From contig NZ_JMPJ01000076.1 in the NCBI RefSeq assembly GCF_000735345.1, positions 81,077-145,076 on the forward strand: 64,000 nt of DNA, in the 5' to 3' direction. This DNA is from Ewingella americana ATCC 33852 (lineage in GTDB: Bacteria; Pseudomonadota; Gammaproteobacteria; Enterobacterales; Enterobacteriaceae). A program made the translations under genes and the position numbers. The notes under the pieces are model-generated. The model was not told the origin of the DNA and ran no database searches. It worked only from the letters and a program-made list of their open reading frames with translations. Shown here piece after piece: positions 17,027-24,527 of the stretch; within the stretch, counting starts at the first letter, position 1, and every line of letters begins with the position of its first letter.

Positions 17027-17050
17027 AAACCACAAAATTGACCGGGAGAT

Positions 17051-17080
17051 TTGACAGCCGAAAACCGGCTGTTTTATAGT
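17051..17080 (+). promoter_or_regulatory. consensus promoter overlapping a terminator hairpin
   Basis: TTGACA (17051-17056) and TATAGT (17075-17080), 18-bp spacer (17 for TTATAG), give a strong sigma-70 promoter for the ABC-F gene downstream. The spacer holds a perfect ACAGCCG/CGGCTGT stem followed by TTTTAT, which would also terminate the DUF3750 transcript. Confidence 0.7.
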
Positions 17081-17118
17081 CACCCGGTCTTTTCACATCT
17101 CAATGAGGTATTCGTCCA

Positions 17119-17200
17119 ATGCGCAATTAATGCCCACCGCCACCCTCGGCGGCTCTCTTGCAGCTCCTCCGTGGAGTTGTTTTGGTGCATTAATTTTAAG
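17119..17200 (+). promoter_or_regulatory. leader with minimal ORF and RBS-proximal stem
   Basis: Downstream of the promoter, GAGG is followed by a minimal ORF ATGCGCAATTAA (17119-17130; Met-Arg-Asn-stop). Its end overlaps ATTAATGC (17126-17133), which pairs perfectly with GCATTAAT (17187-17194), just before the AAGG ribosome site of the ABC-F gene. Inner stems are CCGCC/GGCGG and CAGCTCC/GGAGTTG. A ribosome paused on the minimal ORF would free the distal arm. The regulatory role is inference. Confidence 0.5.
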
Positions 17201-17208
17201 GTTATCGC

Positions 17209-18834
17209 ATGACGAATCCTATTCTGACGCTGGACCGCGTCTCTTTGGTTTTACCCAACGGCACGCCGCTGTTCACTGATCTCACCGAGCAATTTGATGG
17301 TCGCCACACCGGGCTGGTGGGGCGTAATGGTGTGGGCAAAAGCCTGTTGGCGCAGCTATTGGCCGGGCTGCTCGCACCTTCTTCCGGACAGTGCAATAGC
17401 GCCGGTAAAGTTAGGTATCTGGCGCAACATCTTACTCCTGAAAAATATCCCCACGTCGCGGCGCTGGCGGGCGTTGCCAGCACCCTTGCCGCGTTACAAC
17501 GTATTGAGGCGGGGAGTGTCAGCCCGAGCGATTTCGAGCAGGTCGGGGATGACTGGGATATCCGTCAGCGGCTGCAAACCCAGTTGGAAGATGCCGGATT
17601 GGGCTATCTCACGCCGGAATCGCCGGTCAGCCAGCTCAGCGGCGGTGAAGCGATGCGCGTGGCGCTGATTGGCGCGACGCTTTCTGACGCCGATTTCCTC
17701 ATTCTTGATGAGCCGACCAATCACCTCGACGGCCCCAGCCGACGTGCGCTGATGCAACAATTGCAAAACTGGACCGGCGGCTTAGTGGTGATAAGCCACG
17801 ACCGCGCGCTGCTGCAGCAGATGGCGCGCATTGTCGAGTTGTCTTCACTAGGGTTGCGCAGCTATGGCGGCAATTACGCCTTTTACCAGCAGGCGAAAGC
17901 ACAGGAGACGGCCGCCGCAGCGCAGAAGCTGGAGAGGCTCAAAGTCGAGCGAAAACGGGAGGAATTGGCTTTGCGCGATCAGCGTGAAAAGCTCGAGAAA
18001 CGCCAGTCACGCGGCGATCGCCGTGGCAAAGAGGCCAATCAAGCCAAGATATTGCTGGGGAGGCAGAAAGGGCGCAGCGAGGCTTCGGCGGGTAAGTTAC
18101 ACAAGCAGCAACTTGAAGCGCGAGTGCAGCTCAGCCAGCAGGTCCAAGAGGCGGCGAAGCACCTCGAGACGGCGGCGCATATCGCCATGCACTCCGGCTC
18201 GCTCACGACTGCTACTGCTCAAAAGGTGGCGGCACTGACCGAGGTCACACTGCCCTTTGTCACACCGCCATTCGACCAGATAACCTTGGCCATTAGCGGC
18301 GGCCAGCGAATTGGCGTGGTAGGCCCCAATGGCTGTGGTAAATCGACCCTGCTAAAAGTGCTGTCGGGCGTGCTGCCGACGGTTTCCGGACTGCGCGAGG
18401 CATGGGCGAACATGGCTTATCTCGACCAGCAGCTCTCCAGCCTTAATCCACACCAAACGATCCTCGAGCAGTTACTTGAGGTGAATAGCATCGCCGGGAA
18501 ATCTCAGCTGCGTATGCAGCTTGCCCAGTTAGGACTAGACGCTAGCCGGGTGCTGCTGCCCTGCGCGCAACTCAGCGGCGGCGAGCAGCTCAAAGCCGCG
18601 CTGGCTAAGGTGATTTATGCCGACCCACCCGCCGATTGCCTGCTGCTCGATGAGCCGAGCAACCATCTGGATCTTCCCTCTCTGGCTGCGCTCGAGGCGC
18701 TGCTCAATCAGTATCAGGGAACGCTGCTGGTGGTGTCGCACGACGAGGCGTTTCTGGCGCAGCTTGGGCTTACCCATTGGCTGGTGGCGGGGGAGAAGGG
18801 TTGGGAACTTCATCATCATCGAAATTCTGTATGA
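17209..18834 (+). CDS. ABC-F family ATPase
   Basis: 541-residue soluble two-domain ABC-F ATPase. Domain 1: Walker A GRNGVGKSL (~39), LSGGE (~142), LILDEPTNHLD (~163). Linker (~225-310) is highly charged and coiled (ERLKVERKREELALRDQREK, then basic GDRRGKEANQAK). Domain 2: GPNGCGKST (~373), LSGGE (~454), LLLDEPSNHLD (~479). Leu replaces the usual Thr/Ser after Lys-Ser in the first Walker A. It is clearly different from the ABC-F at 12740 and also has its own leader with a short ORF. Likely ribosome-acting; antibiotic protection is possible but untested. Confidence 0.87.
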   Translation: MTNPILTLDRVSLVLPNGTPLFTDLTEQFDGRHTGLVGRNGVGKSLLAQLLAGLLAPSSGQCNSAGKVRYLAQHLTPEKYPHVAALAGVASTLAALQRIEAGSVSPSDFEQVGDDWDIRQRLQTQLEDAGLGYLTPESPVSQLSGGEAMRVALIGATLSDADFLILDEPTNHLDGPSRRALMQQLQNWTGGLVVISHDRALLQQMARIVELSSLGLRSYGGNYAFYQQAKAQETAAAAQKLERLKVERKREELALRDQREKLEKRQSRGDRRGKEANQAKILLGRQKGRSEASAGKLHKQQLEARVQLSQQVQEAAKHLETAAHIAMHSGSLTTATAQKVAALTEVTLPFVTPPFDQITLAISGGQRIGVVGPNGCGKSTLLKVLSGVLPTVSGLREAWANMAYLDQQLSSLNPHQTILEQLLEVNSIAGKSQLRMQLAQLGLDASRVLLPCAQLSGGEQLKAALAKVIYADPPADCLLLDEPSNHLDLPSLAALEALLNQYQGTLLVVSHDEAFLAQLGLTHWLVAGEKGWELHHHRNSV

Positions 18835-18921
18835 CATTCATATTTATACGCAATTTGACTGATACATTTATGGCGAGATAGTTTTTAATGATAACCAAAC
18901 CAAAATCTATTGGAGTCGTGA

Positions 18922-19638
18922 ATGAGCAATATCAACGTTGAGTATGTCGATTATCAGGTTGCAGGGCAGGATTTTCAGGGCTGTCTGCTGTTCCCAAAAG
19001 GGGCCAAAAACCAGCCGGCCGTTCTGTTAGCGCCAAATTGGATGGGCGTGGCCGATGTGGCTATCGACGCCGCGAAATCCGTGGCTGAAAAAGGCTATGT
19101 GGTGTTTGTCGCTGACCTGTACGGCGCGAAAGTTCGCCCGACCAATGGTGATGAAGCCGCCGCGGCGATGATGGCAGTAAAAGACCAGCCCGCCGAGCGC
19201 CAACGCATGCAAGGCGCGCTGGACGCGCTGCTGGCGCAACAACATGCGCCAGTGAACGTGGCGAAAGTAGCCGCGATCGGGTTCTGCTTCGGCGGCCACT
19301 GCGTGCTCGAACTGGCCCGCAGCGGCGCAAAACTCAACGCCTTCGTGACCTTCCACGGTGGATTAGACACCAAGGACACCGACGGCGCGAAGAACATCAG
19401 CGGCTCCGTACTGGTGTTGAACGGCGCAGAAGACCCATTGATCCCAGCAGAGCAAATTTCTGGCTTTGTCGAAGAGATGAAAGGTCACAACGTTGATTGG
19501 CAGCTCATTAACTACGGCGGCGCGGTTCACTCCTTCACCGACCCAACCGCCAACGTTCCCGGCATGAGCCAGTACAATGAGAAAGTCACCCACCGCGCCT
19601 TCGCTCAAATGTACCAACTGTTTGCTGACGTGCTGTAA
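18922..19638 (+). CDS. dienelactone hydrolase family protein
   Basis: 238-residue alpha/beta hydrolase of the dienelactone hydrolase family, with Cys as nucleophile in GFCFGG (~residue 122), the acid in NGAEDPLIP and the His in GGAVHSF near the C-terminus, so the triad is complete. Family members hydrolyse lactones or esters in aromatic breakdown, but many enteric copies have unknown substrates. No signal peptide. GGAG lies upstream of the ATG. It stands alone after the ABC-F gene, with an 87-bp gap that could hold a promoter. Confidence 0.85.
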   Translation: MSNINVEYVDYQVAGQDFQGCLLFPKGAKNQPAVLLAPNWMGVADVAIDAAKSVAEKGYVVFVADLYGAKVRPTNGDEAAAAMMAVKDQPAERQRMQGALDALLAQQHAPVNVAKVAAIGFCFGGHCVLELARSGAKLNAFVTFHGGLDTKDTDGAKNISGSVLVLNGAEDPLIPAEQISGFVEEMKGHNVDWQLINYGGAVHSFTDPTANVPGMSQYNEKVTHRAFAQMYQLFADVL

Positions 19639-19870
19639 GGTTTGATGCCTAAACCCATTTCCAAGTCTTATTGGGAATGGGTTAAATATCAGCAATATAA
19701 CTCCAGTTATTTCCTCGTAATTCTGCTTTCCCGCCTAAATCGCATCTCACGTTTCGTCTATTTACTATGCAGTGGAAGATTGATGTTATAAGTTGTAGCT
19801 TATATTTTGCTTTTGAATGTGAGCGTTAGCCCTGTGTTGACCGCCACTTAGCTCTCCTTGAGGTGAAAAA
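19639..19870. promoter_or_regulatory. intergenic region with TATAAG/CTTATA operator
   Basis: No gene seen. At 19787-19804 a perfect TATAAG / CTTATA inverted repeat with a 6-bp spacer lies about 66 bp upstream of an XRE regulator, a typical position for antitoxin autorepression. A short hairpin (ACCCATTTCC near 19650 with GGAATGGGTT) follows the hydrolase gene and could be its 3' end. Confidence 0.4.
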
Positions 19871-20170
19871 ATGAAAACATTACGTGAAGCTATCGCTGCC
19901 CGTTCGCCAGAGAGCCAGGCTCGCATTAAAGAGATGGCGGATGAAATGATTCTGGAAACCGGTTTGCAGTTGCTGCGTGAAGAGATGCAGGTCTCACAGA
20001 AGAAACTGGCGGAATTAATGGGCGTCAGTCAGCCCGCCATAACCCAGATAGAGCAAAGAGGCAATGACGTAAAACTGGCTACTCTCAAACGATATATTGA
20101 GGCGATGGGCGGAAAGCTGAGCCTGAACGTTGAATTGCCTGAAGGCGTGGGGCAGGTGTTTCATATCTGA
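19871..20170 (+). CDS. XRE-family regulator, HigA/antitoxin-like orphan
   Basis: 99 residues with a central XRE helix-turn-helix (LREEMQVSQKKLAELMGVSQ PAITQIEQRG; ~37-66) followed by the LKRYIEAMGGKLSLNVELP ending typical of HigA-type antitoxins paired with RelE/HigB toxins. In such loci the toxin usually lies just upstream, but no toxin ORF is found in the 232 bp before it. It is therefore an orphan regulator. GAGG supports the start, and a small operator-like repeat lies upstream. Confidence 0.75.
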   Translation: MKTLREAIAARSPESQARIKEMADEMILETGLQLLREEMQVSQKKLAELMGVSQPAITQIEQRGNDVKLATLKRYIEAMGGKLSLNVELPEGVGQVFHI

Positions 20171-20212
20171 TAGATTCTCGTTTCAGCCATCTAATCAGGG
20201 ATAAGGTTATTT

Positions 20213-20539
20213 ATGAAAACTGTAGAGATATTGCAGTACACATTAAAGTCAGGGACGGGGCATCGTTTTCATCAAATCATGGTCGAGCAGAGCAGCCCTC
20301 TTCATCGTGCTGCGGGTATGGATATTGTGGCTTTCGGTAACTCTCTTCATGACTCGGATTCTTACTATCTAATAAGAGCTTACGACAGTCTTGAGCATCT
20401 TGAGAGTTCTCAAAATTCTTTTTACAACAGTGACGAATGGCGGAATGGTCCACGACTCAGCATCATCGAGAGTATTGAAACTAGCGTGAAATCTGTACTT
20501 ATTCTGAGTAAAAATGCTGTTGATAGCTTAAGAAGCTAA
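20213..20539 (+). CDS. NIPSNAP-like small protein
   Basis: 108 residues with the two-stranded, alpha-beta-barrel pattern of NIPSNAP/dimeric ferredoxin-like proteins (VEILQYTLKSGTGHRFHQIM, then SYYLIRAYDSLEHLESSQNS FY, with an NGPR turn). Such proteins act as small dimers of unknown or monooxygenase-like function. It starts 42 bp after the XRE gene with an AAGG ribosome site, but the two need not be related. Base composition is lower in GC than neighbouring core genes. Confidence 0.6.
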   Translation: MKTVEILQYTLKSGTGHRFHQIMVEQSSPLHRAAGMDIVAFGNSLHDSDSYYLIRAYDSLEHLESSQNSFYNSDEWRNGPRLSIIESIETSVKSVLILSKNAVDSLRS

Positions 20540-20602
20540 AGTGACTGCATTAAAATATCAGTCAGGTTTGGTGATGAGAACAGCCCCATTGGGGTGCCGT
20601 TT

Positions 20603-20905
20603 CTAATGTGCCGTCTGAGCCTGAGTGTGGGACGACGGCACAACGCTTGAAAGATCGACTCTTTCCCGAGCCTTGCTGAGGTCATACGTTGCCTGCATTG
20701 CCAGCCAAAGGCGGGCCGCGATACCTAGCCCCACTTCGAGCCTTAATGCCATTTCGGGAGTAATTGCTGTCTTACCCGCAGCGGCCTTGCTCAAGGCTGA
20801 GGGAGATACGCCCAAATCTTTCGCCAATTAGCGAAGCGAGATCCCGTAATCTTCAAGATATTCAGTGATCAAGCCGCCCGGATGCGGAGGGGTGGGTATA
20901 GCCAT
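20603..20905 (-). pseudogene. HigA-type antitoxin with internal stop
   Basis: Reading from ATG 20905: MAIPTPPHPGGLITEYLEDY GISLR, then TAA at 20828-20830, then LAKDLGVSPSALSKAAAGK and the rest of a HigA/VapI-type HTH antitoxin (~100 residues). The stop replaces a codon that is normally Glu or Gln, i.e. a single-base nonsense change. A TTG directly after the stop could allow weak restart. No higB toxin lies upstream, so loss of the antitoxin would be harmless. Confidence 0.8.
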
Positions 20906-21013
20906 TAGTGATAATCCTTTAAAATAAGTTTTCCAGAATGGCTATGATGACACCTGTTTCCCAAAAAGAAACACTTTCTCCCAAATTGCTATCTTCTCCA
21001 TAAATCCACAACA

Positions 21014-21037
21014 AAAAACCCGCCGAAGCGGGTTTTT
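21014..21037 (-). terminator. Rho-independent terminator
   Basis: AAAAACCCGC / GCGGGTTTTT stem (10 bp, CGAA loop) 22 bp past the stop of the YgdI-type lipoprotein gene; T-runs on both sides. Confidence 0.85.
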
Positions 21038-21058
21038 ACTTTTAAGGCTCAGTACATC

Positions 21059-21283
21059 CTACTTGCCGATTTCCGTCATCACTTTCACGTCGGTCTGGGC
21101 AATTTGGCGCTCTTTGCCCCATGCATCCTTGTACTTGATTAGGCCGGTATCCCGGTCAACTCTTGGTTTGCCTTCGCTGACAATGGTACGCCCGTCGTTG
21201 GTCTGAATGGCGTAATTGCTGGAGCAGCCTGCCAGTAAGGCGGAAAGAACTAACGCTGATGCTACTAGATAACGCTTCTTCAT
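21059..21283 (-). CDS. YgdI/YgdR family lipoprotein
   Basis: 74-residue lipoprotein: signal peptide MKKRYLVASALVLSALLAGC with a lipobox LAGC, then the DUF903 domain (NYAIQTNDGRTIVSEGKPRV, DTGLIKYKDAWGKERQIAQ). E. coli YgdI and YgdR have the same size and pattern; their role in the envelope is unknown. It has a good upstream AAGGAG and its own terminator, so it is monocistronic. Confidence 0.88.
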   Translation of the reverse strand: MKKRYLVASALVLSALLAGCSSNYAIQTNDGRTIVSEGKPRVDRDTGLIKYKDAWGKERQIAQTDVKVMTEIGK

Positions 21284-21354
21284 AACTCACTCCTTGTTGA
21301 TAAGCCTGTTTAAGGTTTAGCACAGCTTATGAAATGAGCCAGATAAACGATGAT

Positions 21355-22146
21355 TTATCGTGAAATATTCGACACTGCGCCGGTGAAATGGCTGAAAGCC
21401 GAGGGTGGCTGGCCGAGCATTTTGCGAAACATGGTCGAGAAAGCCGCCGGACTGTCATAACCCATATCCAGCGCCACGGTGGTCACCGGCTCTCCGGTGG
21501 CGAGCCTTGAGAGCGCCAGCACCACGCAGGCCCGCTGCCGCCATTGCAGGAAAGACATCCCGGTCTCTGCCCGAAACTGGCGATTGAAGGTGCGCTCACT
21601 GATATGCAGCAACTCTGCCCAGTGGCTGGGAAGAGTGTGAATATTGGGCTGCTGAAGAAACCCCTGACACAGCTTCGCCAGAGCCGATTGGCGCGGAAAG
21701 GCGATATGCAGCGGCAGGGTGGGGGCACGGGCGATTTCATGCATCATCAGGCTGACCAGCGCGCCATCGCGGCCAGAGGTGGCGTATTCCAGAGGCAGCT
21801 CCACGGCGTCCAAAAGCAGCTGGCGCAAAAGCGGAGGAATGGCGATCACTTCACACTGTTCGCCACTTCTGGGTATGGCCGCCGGTTCGATATACAGGCT
21901 GCGCGTGCTGACGCCGAGCATCACCACTTTGTGTGGCGTTTCGGCGGGTATCCACACCGCGCTTTGCTGCGGCACCACCCAGCTACCGTGCTGCGTAGAG
22001 ACCTCCATCACGCCCGGCGCGCCGTAGAGCAGCTGAGCACGGCGATGGCTGTGCCAGGCCAGCTGAGTGCCGTAGGCGTAGTCTGTGCGGATGGCAACCA
22101 CCGGGCGGGGGGTGGCATCCAACAGATTGATAGAAACGTTGCGCAC
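21355..22146 (-). CDS. AraC-family regulator (cupin plus HTH)
   Basis: 263 residues. N-terminal cupin-like sensor (HSHRRAQLLYGAPGVMEVST, then WVVPQQSAVWIPAETPHKV) and a C-terminal pair of AraC helix-turn-helices (~165-255; LHISERTFNRQFRAETGMSF, MGYDSPAAFSTMFRKMLGQP). The layout resembles NimR/YeaM-type regulators, which control a divergently coded transporter. Here a TSUP transporter gene lies divergently 111 bp away and is the likely target. The start is GTG at 22146; an ATG lies 4 codons upstream on another frame. No ligand can be inferred. Confidence 0.85.
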   Translation of the reverse strand: MRNVSINLLDATPRPVVAIRTDYAYGTQLAWHSHRRAQLLYGAPGVMEVSTQHGSWVVPQQSAVWIPAETPHKVVMLGVSTRSLYIEPAAIPRSGEQCEVIAIPPLLRQLLLDAVELPLEYATSGRDGALVSLMMHEIARAPTLPLHIAFPRQSALAKLCQGFLQQPNIHTLPSHWAELLHISERTFNRQFRAETGMSFLQWRQRACVVLALSRLATGEPVTTVALDMGYDSPAAFSTMFRKMLGQPPSAFSHFTGAVSNISR

Positions 22147-22257
22147 GCAGGATTCTCATATTGGCTGAAACACAAACATTATTGACTGAATAACGAAAGC
22201 AGGACAAGCCTAGCTTGCTTACAGTGGGGCCTATTTTGCAACTTCAGGCCCACCACC

Positions 22258-23076
22258 ATGTTCACTTTGTACTTCACGTTAACGCTATTCGGCTTTATCG
22301 CCGGGATCACCACGCTCTTATTCGGCTTTGGCGGCGGTTTTATCATCGTGCCGCTGCTGTATCGCACTTTAATCACTCTTTATGGCGCAAATAGCCCGAT
22401 AGGCCATGCGGCGATGCACATCGCGGTGGCGACCTCGACCTGCGTGATGATTGTCTCCTCGGCGATGGCGACTCGCCGCCACTGGCGCAAAGACAACCTG
22501 ATACTTAGCCAGATATGGCCGCTGGCGGGCTATATCGCCCTAGGCGCGGTGGCCGGGTCTTTACTCGCCAATGCCACCGGCGGCGGCGTGATCCGCTGGC
22601 TCTTTGTGGCCTATCTGGCGGTGACTATTGCCGACGGCGTGTTGCGAAAAGGCTTTGTTTCTCAACCGGCTAAGACAGCTCCCCATCAGCCAACCGTAGG
22701 GAAAACCGCGTTCAGCGGGCTGGTGATTGGCACCATTGCCACCTTTCTCGGCGTCGGGGGTAGCGTGATTACCGTGCCGATGATGCGCCGCCGGGGGCTA
22801 AGCATGACCGTCGCCACCGCGATGGCGAACCCGCTCAGCCTGCCGGTTGCCATAGTCGGGACGCTGACCTATATGCTGGCCTCGCCGGGCGCGGCGGCTC
22901 TACCGGGGCATGGGTATTGGGGTTATGTGGATATGCTGGCGTTTGTGGTGCTGCTCGCGGGGTCATGGCTGGGCATGCAGGCGGCGACGCCGTGGGTGGG
23001 ACGAATTCCTGACAAGCTGCACGCCAAGATTTATCTGGCGCTGTTAACGCTGGTGCTGCTCACCATGGCGCTGTAA
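22258..23076 (+). CDS. TSUP-family (TauE/SafE) membrane transporter
   Basis: 272-residue integral membrane protein with about eight spans in two repeats. Each repeat begins with the family motif (GFGGGFIIVPLL near residue 24, and GVGGSVITVPMM near residue 163). TSUP proteins move sulfite, sulfonates or other organic anions across the inner membrane. It is divergent from an AraC regulator and ends at a strong bidirectional terminator. Substrate unknown. Confidence 0.87.
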   Translation: MFTLYFTLTLFGFIAGITTLLFGFGGGFIIVPLLYRTLITLYGANSPIGHAAMHIAVATSTCVMIVSSAMATRRHWRKDNLILSQIWPLAGYIALGAVAGSLLANATGGGVIRWLFVAYLAVTIADGVLRKGFVSQPAKTAPHQPTVGKTAFSGLVIGTIATFLGVGGSVITVPMMRRRGLSMTVATAMANPLSLPVAIVGTLTYMLASPGAAALPGHGYWGYVDMLAFVVLLAGSWLGMQAATPWVGRIPDKLHAKIYLALLTLVLLTMAL

Positions 23077-23084
23077 AAATGAAA

Positions 23085-23112
23085 AAGAGAGGATATTGCT
23101 ATCCTCTCTCTT
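23085..23112. terminator. bidirectional terminator
   Basis: GAGAGGATA / TATCCTCTC stem (loop TTGC) with A-rich and T-rich flanks, 8 bp after the TSUP gene and 25 bp before the end of the convergent membrane-protein gene. Confidence 0.75.
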
Positions 23113-23136
23113 AGTTAACAACGACTTACTTCAGGC

Positions 23137-24162
23137 TTATCTTAATGGACGTTGATCGCTAAACACCGCGCGTGGCTGAGTGCGACGACCCAAAGCCCCC
23201 ATAGCACCGGCGAGAACGGCTTCAACAATCAGTAAGAAGAAGGCGAACCAGCTGGCTTTCGCCGTCGCGGCAGCGGCTTTATCGGCGGCTTCGCGGGCTT
23301 TTTGCTCGGCTTGCTGTTTCAACTCTTCATATTTTGCTCGGGCCTGTTGATAGCTTTTCTCGGTCTGCGCGACAATCTGTTCCACTTCCTGATCGCTTTT
23401 ACCAGTACGTGCTTTAATGATATTTTTCAACGCGTCACGGTCAGCAGCCTGGAATGTACTCTCATTGCGCTGAACTAAACCTTTAATAAAGTTGACGACG
23501 TCGGTGTCGGCGGTTTGTGGATGATTAGCCGTATTTGCAGCTTGATTTTGGGCATTGTTAACTTCTCCCTCAGCTTTATTTTGCAAATTCTCAGGTTGTA
23601 ATTCTGGCTTGCCGGTTTGGCGCAGCGTGGTCTCCAGTTCATTCTGCAAACTGTCGAGATTAATATTATTTTCTCCCAACTTGTCTTTTACCATCTGAGT
23701 CACCGGCGGCGCGGCGGCTGATATTCCGCTACCCAATGTCTGTAGCCCGCTACCAACCACGCTGGCTGCGCCGCTCACCGCGCTATTAACCACCACCACC
23801 AAGAACCACAGGCTGATTAAGGTATTGACCCCAAACATTAATACTCCATGCAAAGCCCCTTCGCGCTGGGCCAGACGGCCGCTGGCGTAGCCCCCGGCAG
23901 CAATGGAAATCAGCATGCTGACGCCGGTCCAGATCAGGGCGCCGGTACCAATGTGGTCTAACGGATTTTGCTCTTTCAGCGGGTCAATGGTGCTAGCCCC
24001 CACTGCGGTACCCAAAATGGATAACAGTAAATAAACTACGATTGAAATAATGACGCCGGCGAAAATAGCGCTCCATGAAATACGTTTTAATGGCACACCG
24101 TTTACCGGTTCTACATAAGCTTCATTGTAATGAGCCGATGTAGGAGCAGAATGATCGTTCAT
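23137..24162 (-). CDS. membrane protein with internal coiled coil
   Basis: 341 residues, not assigned to a named family. Three hydrophobic spans near the N-terminus (about 32-54, 75-95, 103-126), a long polar region (~150-300) with a Gln/Asn-rich part and a helical Ala/Glu/Lys coiled coil (YQQARAKYEELKQQAEQKAR), then a last span (~303-325) and a basic tail. Both ends are probably cytoplasmic. Such proteins occur near stress genes in Enterobacterales, but I know no function. The upstream region is long and AT-rich, so regulation is likely. Confidence 0.7.
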   Translation of the reverse strand: MNDHSAPTSAHYNEAYVEPVNGVPLKRISWSAIFAGVIISIVVYLLLSILGTAVGASTIDPLKEQNPLDHIGTGALIWTGVSMLISIAAGGYASGRLAQREGALHGVLMFGVNTLISLWFLVVVVNSAVSGAASVVGSGLQTLGSGISAAAPPVTQMVKDKLGENNINLDSLQNELETTLRQTGKPELQPENLQNKAEGEVNNAQNQAANTANHPQTADTDVVNFIKGLVQRNESTFQAADRDALKNIIKARTGKSDQEVEQIVAQTEKSYQQARAKYEELKQQAEQKAREAADKAAAATAKASWFAFFLLIVEAVLAGAMGALGRRTQPRAVFSDQRPLR

Positions 24163-24527
24163 AGACTCTCTCCCTTTATTACCATGCTTTTCATCTTTGA
24201 ATGTTCGAGCGCGAATTCATTATTCGTGCGCCAGGTCACTAATTTCACGTAGAGTAATTACGTTGTATTAGCTGACTTAATGTTAGTCAGAGAATCAGAA
24301 TTGCACCAACAAATCTTTACTTAAGCAAAATTAGCAGAATATGTTTCGATAACCCCATGAATTCACATTCAAATAGAACCAGTAGATAAAGTGTGGATAT
24401 AAATAAAATTCTGCGATGAGTAAATGAGAACAATAAAATTCAATAAATAAAGGCCGTTTTGCTGAGTTGGGATTTTTGGTATTGCAGGGCATAATCGCGG
24501 CATTCTCAGCAAAGGAGTGCGACACCC
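24163..24527. promoter_or_regulatory. divergent AT-rich regulatory region
   Basis: 365 bp without a gene. For vxrA a promoter fits: TTGGGA (24467-24472), 17-bp spacer, CATAAT (24490-24495). A perfect 9-bp inverted repeat TTTGCTGAG (24458-24466) / CTCAGCAAA (24505-24513) brackets this promoter, and its right arm touches the AAAGGAG ribosome site, so it could be an operator or an RNA stem. The half toward 24162 is AT-rich, and I find no clear site in it. Confidence 0.4.

Noticed and set aside
22228-22260. Possible small gene between the AraC regulator and TSUP
   Set aside because: The divergent region is only 111 bp and contains no frame with a ribosome site.
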